From: Caulobacteraceae bacterium
GTDB lineage: Bacteria > Pseudomonadota > Alphaproteobacteria > Caulobacterales > Caulobacteraceae
Direction: 5' to 3'
Assembly: GCA_020852035.1 (NCBI GenBank)
Contig: JADZBR010000275.1
Span: forward strand, 1-17,543
Length of the DNA stretch: 17,543 nt
Shown piece by piece: positions 13,216 to 17,543 of the stretch. Within the stretch, counting starts at the first letter, position 1. Each line of letters starts with the position of its first letter. The notes below the pieces were generated by a model. The model saw nothing but the letters and a program-made list of their open reading frames with translations. It did not search any database and was not told the DNA's origin. A program made the translations under genes and the position numbers.

Positions 13216-13989
13216 ATGAACGACATCCCCATCCGCCCGGCCGCCACCATCCTGCTGCTGCGGGACGCCCCAGAGTTCGAGGTGCTGATGGTGCGCCGCC
13301 ACCACCAGATCGACTTCGCGTCCGGCGCCCTGGTGTTCCCCGGCGGCAAGTCGCACGAGGGCGACGAGGATCCGGCCTGGGCCGAACACGCCCTGGGCTG
13401 GGGGGCGCTGGACGAGGTCCAGCGCCCGCTGCGCATCGCCGCCATCCGTGAGGTGTTCGAGGAGGCCGGCGTGCTGGTCGGCCGGCGGCGCGACGGCGGG
13501 CCGATCCCGGAGGAGGCGTGCCACCTGGACACCCGCCTGGCGGTCGACCGCGGCGAGCGCCGGTTCATCGACGTGGTGCGCGAGCTGGACGTCGAGATCG
13601 ATCTTGGCGAGCTGACCGTCTTCGCGCGCTGGATCACCCCGCCGCTGACCCCCAAGCGGTTCGACACCTGGTTCTACGCCGTCGTCGCGCCGCCGGACCA
13701 GCTGGCGGTCTGCGACGGGCGCGAGACGGTGGACGCCGAATGGATCGCGCCGAAGGAGGCGCTGAGGCTGGCGGCGGCGGGCGAGCGCAAGATCATCTTC
13801 CCGACGCGGATGAACCTGCAACTGCTGGCGGAAAGCGACTCGGCCGCGGCGACCCTGGCGGCGGCTGAGGCGCGGACGCTGGTCACCGTGCTCCCGCAGA
13901 TCGAGGAGCGGCCGGAGGGCCGTGTGCTGACGCTGCCGATCGACGCCGGCTACGGCGAGGTGGCCGAGCCGCTGTCTTCGGTGATGTGA
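13216..13989 (+). CDS. Nudix hydrolase, NUDT19-like
   Basis: A 257-residue Nudix-fold pyrophosphohydrolase. The Nudix box is split: FPGGKSHEGDED (41-52) is separated from RIAAIREVFEEAGVLVG (73-89) by about 20 residues, WAEHALGWGALDEVQRPL in part. This insertion and the REVFEEAG core resemble the acyl-CoA diphosphatase (NUDT7/NUDT19-like) branch. The glutamates that bind the metal are present. Later segments FARWITPPLTPKRFDTWFYA and WIAPKEALRLAA are also typical of that branch. CoA or acyl-CoA is therefore a plausible substrate but is not established. The start at 13216 begins the first strand (PAATILLLRD). The gene follows DUF2336 protein 1 by 48 nt on the same strand. Confidence 0.85.
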   Translation: MNDIPIRPAATILLLRDAPEFEVLMVRRHHQIDFASGALVFPGGKSHEGDEDPAWAEHALGWGALDEVQRPLRIAAIREVFEEAGVLVGRRRDGGPIPEEACHLDTRLAVDRGERRFIDVVRELDVEIDLGELTVFARWITPPLTPKRFDTWFYAVVAPPDQLAVCDGRETVDAEWIAPKEALRLAAAGERKIIFPTRMNLQLLAESDSAAATLAAAEARTLVTVLPQIEERPEGRVLTLPIDAGYGEVAEPLSSVM

Positions 13990-14007
13990 GCGCTGCTACT
14001 TTCCCTC

Positions 14008-14105
14008 TCATCCCCGCGGAAGCGGGGACCCAGGCTTTTTAGGTTCAGCTGGAAGCGCCGGCGCTCTCCGATAAAACACCTGGGTTCCCGCTTTCGCGGG
14101 AATGA
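14008..14105. repeat. Palindromic intergenic repeat between convergent genes
   Basis: Two 27-nt arms, 14008-14034 and 14079-14105, are inverted copies matching at 24 of 27 positions. The left begins TCATCCCCGCGGAAGCGGGG, and the right ends TTCGCGGGAATGA. Each arm holds its own small hairpin (CCCCGC/GCGGGG and CCCGC/GCGGG). The GGGACCCAGG core is shared with the element at 3333-3437. It lies between the 3' ends of the Nudix and Hpt genes and may terminate both. Confidence 0.75.
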
Positions 14106-14136
14106 TCGGAACAAGGGAACGATTGGAACCGGGAGG

Positions 14137-14619
14137 TTACCCCGCCGCGTGCTCGGCGACGCGGCGTTCCAGTTCCTGGATGAGCACCCGGCCGACCGGG
14201 TGGGTATCGGTCTTGATGTCGTCGCGGACGGCGGCCTTGATGGCGTCGATGTGGGCGTCGATCAGCACCATCGGAGCGGCGGCGCGCTTCTCGGTGTTGT
14301 CGATCAGCTTGCAGAGCGAGGCGGCGATGCGGGTGACCAGGGGAAACTCGTAGGTGGCGCCCAGGCCCTTCAGGTCGTGGGCTCGGAAGTAGAGTTGTTC
14401 GACGGTGTCCGGCGTCACGCCCTCGGCGCGGATGCGCTGGCGGGCGGCCTCGAGCTTGTCGAGCTCGTCCTGCAGCCACTGGGAGAAGTTGCCGGCGAGG
14501 CTCTTCAGCGCCGCCTCGGCCTTGGCGATGGCGCTGGGGTCGATCGAGCCGAAGCGGCCCCCGACCTTGAGGCGCAGCGTGTTGGGCACCTGGATGACCT
14601 GCCCCGGATTGTTGCTCAC
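14137..14619 (-). CDS. Hpt-domain histidine phosphotransfer protein
   Basis: A 160-residue single-domain phosphotransfer protein. The phospho-accepting histidine is His81 in FRAHDLKGLGATYEFP, followed by the usual second helix TRIAASLCKLIDN. Such proteins shuttle phosphate between receiver domains of hybrid kinases and response regulators in the cytoplasm. An N-terminal extension (about 1-30) and a helix LAGNFSQWLQDELDKLEAARQRI precede the active helix. The start is GTG, with a strong AAGGGGAG 7 nt upstream. No kinase or response regulator is adjacent; it follows NAD kinase on the same strand by 68 nt. TTAA motifs at 14651 and 14666 lie in its upstream region. Confidence 0.85.
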   Translation of the reverse strand: MSNNPGQVIQVPNTLRLKVGGRFGSIDPSAIAKAEAALKSLAGNFSQWLQDELDKLEAARQRIRAEGVTPDTVEQLYFRAHDLKGLGATYEFPLVTRIAASLCKLIDNTEKRAAAPMVLIDAHIDAIKAAVRDDIKTDTHPVGRVLIQELERRVAEHAAG

Positions 14620-14687
14620 CGCACGACTCCCCTTGCGTACCGCCGTTAGGTTAAGCGGGCGCGGGTTAACAACGGATGAGGCGGAAA

Positions 14688-15458
14688 TCAGACGGAAAAC
14701 TGCTCCGCCAGCACCCGCTCCTCAAGGCTCCTTTCGGCGTCGAACAGCATGGTCAGGCCGACCGAGCGGTCCTCCACGATGTCCACCCGCGCCACCCGCC
14801 GGACCTCGAAGTTGTCGGCCACCGCGCTGACCGGCCGCTTGTCGGCCTCCAGCACCTCGATGCGCACCTTGGCGGTGTGGGAGAGCAGGGCGCCGCGCCA
14901 GCGGCGGGGGCGGAAGGCGCTGATCGGCGTCAGGGCCAGCACCTTGGCGTCGATCGGGATGATCGGCCCGTGGGCCGAGAGGTTGTAGGCCGTCGAGCCG
15001 GCGGGCGTGGCCACCATCACCCCGTCGCAGGAGAGCTCGGGCATCCGCACCTTGCCGTCGATGGAGATCGCCAGCTTGGCGGTCTGGCGCGTCTGGCGCA
15101 GCAGCGAGACCTCGTTGATCGCCAGCGCCGCATAGTGCCGGCCCTCGTGATCCAGCGCCTGCATGGAGAGCGGGTGGATGGTCGCCTGCTCGGCCGCGGC
15201 GATGCGTTCCGGCAGGTCGTCCTCGGCGTAATCGTTCATCAGGAAGCCCACCGAACCGCGGTTCATGCCGTAGATCGGCCGGCGGCTGTCGATGGTGCGG
15301 TGGAGGGTCTCCAGCATGAAGCCGTCGCCGCCCAGGGCCACCAGCACCTCGGCCTCGCCCTGCGGCGTGTCGCCATAGCGCGCGGCCAGCCGCGCGCGCG
15401 CCTCGATGGCTTCGGGCCGGTCGCTGGCGAGGAAGGCGAGGCGCGGGGCGGCGGACAT
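14688..15458 (-). CDS. nadK: NAD kinase
   Basis: A 256-residue ATP-NAD kinase that makes NADP from NAD. The catalytic GGDGFM motif is at 43-48 (Asp45), followed by NRGSVGFLMN (66-75), NEVSLLRQ and the glycine-rich CDGVMVATPAGSTAYNLSAHG. All are diagnostic of PpnK/NadK. The length fits the short alphaproteobacterial form. The ATG at 15458 was chosen because the conserved sequence RLAFLAS starts directly after it. An in-frame TTG at 15494 overlaps both the upstream stop codon and a TTGACA promoter element. No Shine-Dalgarno sequence is visible. It follows DUF2336 protein 2 by 32 nt and may be transcribed with it as well as from its own promoter. Confidence 0.93.
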   Translation of the reverse strand: MSAAPRLAFLASDRPEAIEARARLAARYGDTPQGEAEVLVALGGDGFMLETLHRTIDSRRPIYGMNRGSVGFLMNDYAEDDLPERIAAAEQATIHPLSMQALDHEGRHYAALAINEVSLLRQTRQTAKLAISIDGKVRMPELSCDGVMVATPAGSTAYNLSAHGPIIPIDAKVLALTPISAFRPRRWRGALLSHTAKVRIEVLEADKRPVSAVADNFEVRRVARVDIVEDRSVGLTMLFDAERSLEERVLAEQFSV

Positions 15459-15465
15459 GGCCGGG

Positions 15466-15494
15466 ACAGTGCCCGAGCGGGCAGGTCTTGTCAA
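15466..15494 (-). promoter_or_regulatory. Possible nadK promoter overlapping the upstream stop codon
   Basis: On the minus strand TTGACA (15494-15489) is a perfect -35 hexamer that starts 36 nt before the nadK ATG and shares bases with the TGA of the DUF2336 gene. The -10 position (15471-15466, CACTGT) is weak. A transcript from here would be leaderless or nearly so. Confidence 0.35.
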
Positions 15495-16570
15495 ACCTCT
15501 CCGGCCAGGCGCGCGAAGGTCGCCTTGGCGGTCTGTGGGGCGTAGGCGTCGAAGATGGCCGCGGCGGTGCGCGCGCCGTCCTCGCCGCCGCCGGGGCGGC
15601 CCTGGTTCAGGTCGCGGACCAGCTCCAGGATCGTCGGGAAGGCGCTGCGGTCGACGCCGACCGCCAGGCAGGCGAGGGCCAGCAGGTCCGGGCTTGGCGC
15701 TTCGCCCGCCTGCTTGATGGCCTCGGCGGAGAACCCGCTGAGCTCGACCAGCGCGGCCTCGAACAGCACCAGCCGCCCCTCGCGCAGGGCCCGCAGCAGA
15801 TAGCCGGAGCGCAGCTGTCGTGCGGCGGCCAGCTTCTCGACCAGCTTGCGCTCGCTCTCGATGAGCTCGACCGTCGGATGCACGGCGACCGCTTCGCCGA
15901 CGGCGTCTTCGATCTGGCGCTCCAGTTCGGCGGGATCGACCTCGAACCGCTCGGCGATGGCCTGCCGCAGCTGGTCGCCGACCCAGATATAGAGCCGCCG
16001 GGCCATCGAGTCGCTGAGCTTCGGGTGGCGGCTGAGCGGGGCGCGCAGGCCGACGATCGGCCGCGAAGCCTCGACCAGCGCGGCCATGTCGGCCTCCGAG
16101 ATCGCGGCGCTGACGTTGGCGGCCAGTGCGGTCAGCACGGCCGGCTCGGCGGCGGCGATGATGGCCGCGGCGACGGGCTCGGCCAGGCCGTGGCGGCCGG
16201 CGACCTCGATGCGGTGCTCGGCGCTGGCCTCGGCGAGCAGCTTCAGGAGGTCGGCGTCCTGTAGCAGCGGGCTCTCGGCGATCACCGGCCGGGCGACCTC
16301 GATGTCGTCGGCGGCGAGGAAGCGGATCACCCCCGGCGGCGCCCAGGCCGAACCGGCCAGGCGCTCGGCGAGGCGGCGGCGCAGCTCCAGTTCGGCGTGG
16401 GTGACGAGGTCCAGGAACAGCGGCTCAAGGGTCGCGCGCACCTTGTCGCGGGCGAAGGCCGGCTCGGTGGCGCCCAGCTCGCCAAGCGCGGCGAGCAGAC
16501 CGTCACGCTCGCGTTGCGGCCGTTTTCGCACAAGGGTCACCAGGCTTTCGGCGATGGCGGCGGCGCTCAA
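15491..16570 (-). CDS. DUF2336 domain protein 2
   Basis: A 359-residue soluble helical protein, distantly similar to the one at 12025-13167. Both share a motif of the form LRRRLAERLA...VARPVIAESPLLQDADLL and a later ARRLYIWVGDQLR segment. The C-terminal half (LIESERKLVEKLAAARQLRSGYLLRALREG...FEAALVELSGFS) is typical of longer DUF2336 proteins. The function is unknown. The start is uncertain: a TTG at 16570 has GAGG 8 nt upstream and gives MSAAAIAESL, my preference; an in-frame ATG at 16621 would add 17 residues but lacks a ribosome-binding site. It heads a minus-strand run with nadK and hpt, and is divergent from glpK. Confidence 0.82.
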   Translation of the reverse strand: MSAAAIAESLVTLVRKRPQRERDGLLAALGELGATEPAFARDKVRATLEPLFLDLVTHAELELRRRLAERLAGSAWAPPGVIRFLAADDIEVARPVIAESPLLQDADLLKLLAEASAEHRIEVAGRHGLAEPVAAAIIAAAEPAVLTALAANVSAAISEADMAALVEASRPIVGLRAPLSRHPKLSDSMARRLYIWVGDQLRQAIAERFEVDPAELERQIEDAVGEAVAVHPTVELIESERKLVEKLAAARQLRSGYLLRALREGRLVLFEAALVELSGFSAEAIKQAGEAPSPDLLALACLAVGVDRSAFPTILELVRDLNQGRPGGGEDGARTAAAIFDAYAPQTAKATFARLAGEV

Positions 16571-16606
16571 ACGGGGACCTCGTGCGGGCGAGCTTGGGCG
16601 GGGACA

Positions 16607-16637
16607 TTGCCCGGCGCGCATGAAAGCATGCTTAAAC
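16607..16637 (+). promoter_or_regulatory. Predicted glpK promoter with overlapping palindrome
   Basis: TTGCCC (16607-16612) and CTTAAA (16631-16636) are spaced 18 nt; the extended -10 GCTTAAAC resembles the Caulobacter consensus GCTANAWC. The perfect 10-bp palindrome AAGCATGCTT (16624-16633) overlaps the -10 and could be an operator. The predicted leader would be about 27 nt. Confidence 0.4.
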
Positions 16638-16669
16638 CCGGCGCGACATCCGCGAGAGAGGCTCAAGGC

Positions 16670-17543
16670 ATGGCGAAGACGATCCTGGCGCTCGACCAGG
16701 GCACCACCAGCACGCGGGCGATCCTGTTCGACCTGGACGGCAAGCCGTTGGCCCAGGCCGGCCGGCCGCTGAAGCAGCACTACCCCGACGACGGCTGGGT
16801 GGAGCACGACGCCGACGAGATCTTCGCCGCCTCCGTCGAGGTGATGCGCGAGGTGCTGGCCGGCGCCGGGGGCGAGGTCGCCGCCATCGGGATCACCAAC
16901 CAGCGCGAGACGGTGGTGATCTGGGACAAGGCGACTGGCGAGCCGATCCACAAGGCGATCGTCTGGCAGGACCGGCGCACGGCGGACGCCTGCGACAATC
17001 TGCGCCGGCGCGGGGTGGAGGCGCGGGTGACGGCGATCACCGGCCTTCTGCTCGACCCCTATTTCTCGGGGACCAAGATCGCCTGGCTGCTGGACAACGT
17101 GCCGGGCGCGCGGGCGCGGGCGGAGAAGGGCGAACTGCTGGCCGGCACCATGGATGCGTGGGTGATCTGGAAGCTCACCGGCGGGCGCGTGCACGCGACC
17201 GACGCCACCAACGCCTCGCGCACCCTGCTGTTCGACCTGCGGCGGCAGGAATGGTCTGAGGAGATGGCGCAGCTGCTGAATGTGCCGCTGGCCCTGATGC
17301 CGCAGGTGAAGGACTGCGCCGACGACTACGGCGAGACCGACGCGGGCGTCCTCGGCCAGGCCATCCCGATCCGCGGCGTCGCCGGCGACCAGCAGGCGGC
17401 GCTGATGGGGCAGGGGTGCGTCCAGCCCGGCCAGATGAAGGCCACCTACGGCACCGGCTGCTTCCTGCTGGTCAACACCGGCTCCGAGGCGCCCGTCTCG
17501 CGATCGCGCATCCTCACGACCGTCGCGTCTCGGGTCGCGGGGA
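16670..17543 (+). CDS. glpK: Glycerol kinase, N-terminal 291 residues
   Basis: The window ends inside this FGGY-family kinase (usually about 500 residues). It phosphorylates glycerol to glycerol 3-phosphate in the cytoplasm. The visible part starts TILALDQGTTSTRAILFD, the phosphate-1 loop. It continues with GITNQRETVVIWDKATG and AIVWQDRRT, the glycerol-binding region, then TNASRTLLFDL and GVAGDQQAALMGQGC, which contains the catalytic Asp-Gln pair. ATYGTGCFLLVNTG, the phosphate-2 segment, follows. The ATG has AGAGAGG 8 nt upstream. No frameshift is seen. The gene is divergent from DUF2336 protein 2 (99 nt gap); a glpF or glpD neighbour could lie beyond the edge. Confidence 0.95.
   Translation, partial: MAKTILALDQGTTSTRAILFDLDGKPLAQAGRPLKQHYPDDGWVEHDADEIFAASVEVMREVLAGAGGEVAAIGITNQRETVVIWDKATGEPIHKAIVWQDRRTADACDNLRRRGVEARVTAITGLLLDPYFSGTKIAWLLDNVPGARARAEKGELLAGTMDAWVIWKLTGGRVHATDATNASRTLLFDLRRQEWSEEMAQLLNVPLALMPQVKDCADDYGETDAGVLGQAIPIRGVAGDQQAALMGQGCVQPGQMKATYGTGCFLLVNTGSEAPVSRSRILTTVASRVAG

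Noticed and set aside
11923..13821. Minus-strand reading frame of 632 codons opposite DUF2336 protein 1 and the Nudix gene
   Set aside because: Crosses two real genes on the other strand and has no recognisable domain.
15459..15494. Longer nadK beginning at TTG 15494
   Set aside because: The TTG is part of a TTGACA -35-like element and of the upstream stop codon; the added 12 residues are not family sequence.
1..17543. CRISPR array, tRNA, integrase, transposase or toxin-antitoxin module
   Set aside because: I looked for regularly spaced repeats, cloverleaf-like sequences and mobile-element or toxin motifs and found none; composition is uniform along the window.

Overview
The window is GC-rich alphaproteobacterial chromosome with tightly packed genes and very little non-coding DNA. 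Several things point to the Caulobacteraceae (a Phenylobacterium- or Caulobacter-like organism): two DUF2336 proteins, a CtrA-type TTAA-N7-TTAA box, a hybrid sensor kinase and a separate Hpt protein of Caulobacter type, and start codons with no Shine-Dalgarno sequence sitting about 35 nt after a TTGNC element. The assignment rests on gene content and style and was not tested by a database search. I see no tRNA, rRNA, CRISPR array, insertion sequence, phage or integrase. This is ordinary chromosome rather than an island.

Layout. 1-2141: a crotonase (minus strand, cut by the window edge), a small NTF2-like protein and a saccharopine-dehydrogenase-like reductase. 2148-3312: a PstS lipoprotein behind tandem 11-bp repeats that match the Pho box. 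3333-3437: a palindromic intergenic repeat. 3484-3771: a short ASCH-like protein. 3914-4878: two overlapping, mutually similar genes of unknown function with conserved cysteines. 4935-7147: a glycerophosphodiester phosphodiesterase and a ThiO-type glycine oxidase. 7154-8806: a TonB-family protein and a lytic transglycosylase, divergent from a 153-bp control region holding three dyads, one of them a CtrA-like box. 8850-11870 (minus): a hybrid histidine kinase and then a CaiB-type CoA-transferase. 12025-13989: DUF2336 protein 1 and a Nudix hydrolase. 14008-14105: a second palindromic repeat. 14137-16570 (minus): DUF2336 protein 2, NAD kinase and an Hpt protein. 16670 to the end: glycerol kinase, cut by the window edge.

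How the genes may work together. PstS is probably induced by phosphate starvation through PhoB, as the Pho boxes suggest. GlpQ-type phosphodiesterase and GlpK could join in phospholipid head-group and glycerol salvage, but they are about 11.7 kb apart and I see no Pho box before the phosphodiesterase. The crotonase and the CoA-transferase are acyl-CoA enzymes in separate units. The kinase, with a receiver missing key residues, and the solitary Hpt protein are phosphorelay parts. Nothing in the sequence shows that they are partners.

Most of the very long opposite-strand reading frames are GC-driven shadows of real genes. The least explained items are the paralogous cysteine-containing pair at 3914-4878 and the dyad-rich divergent promoter at 7841-7993.
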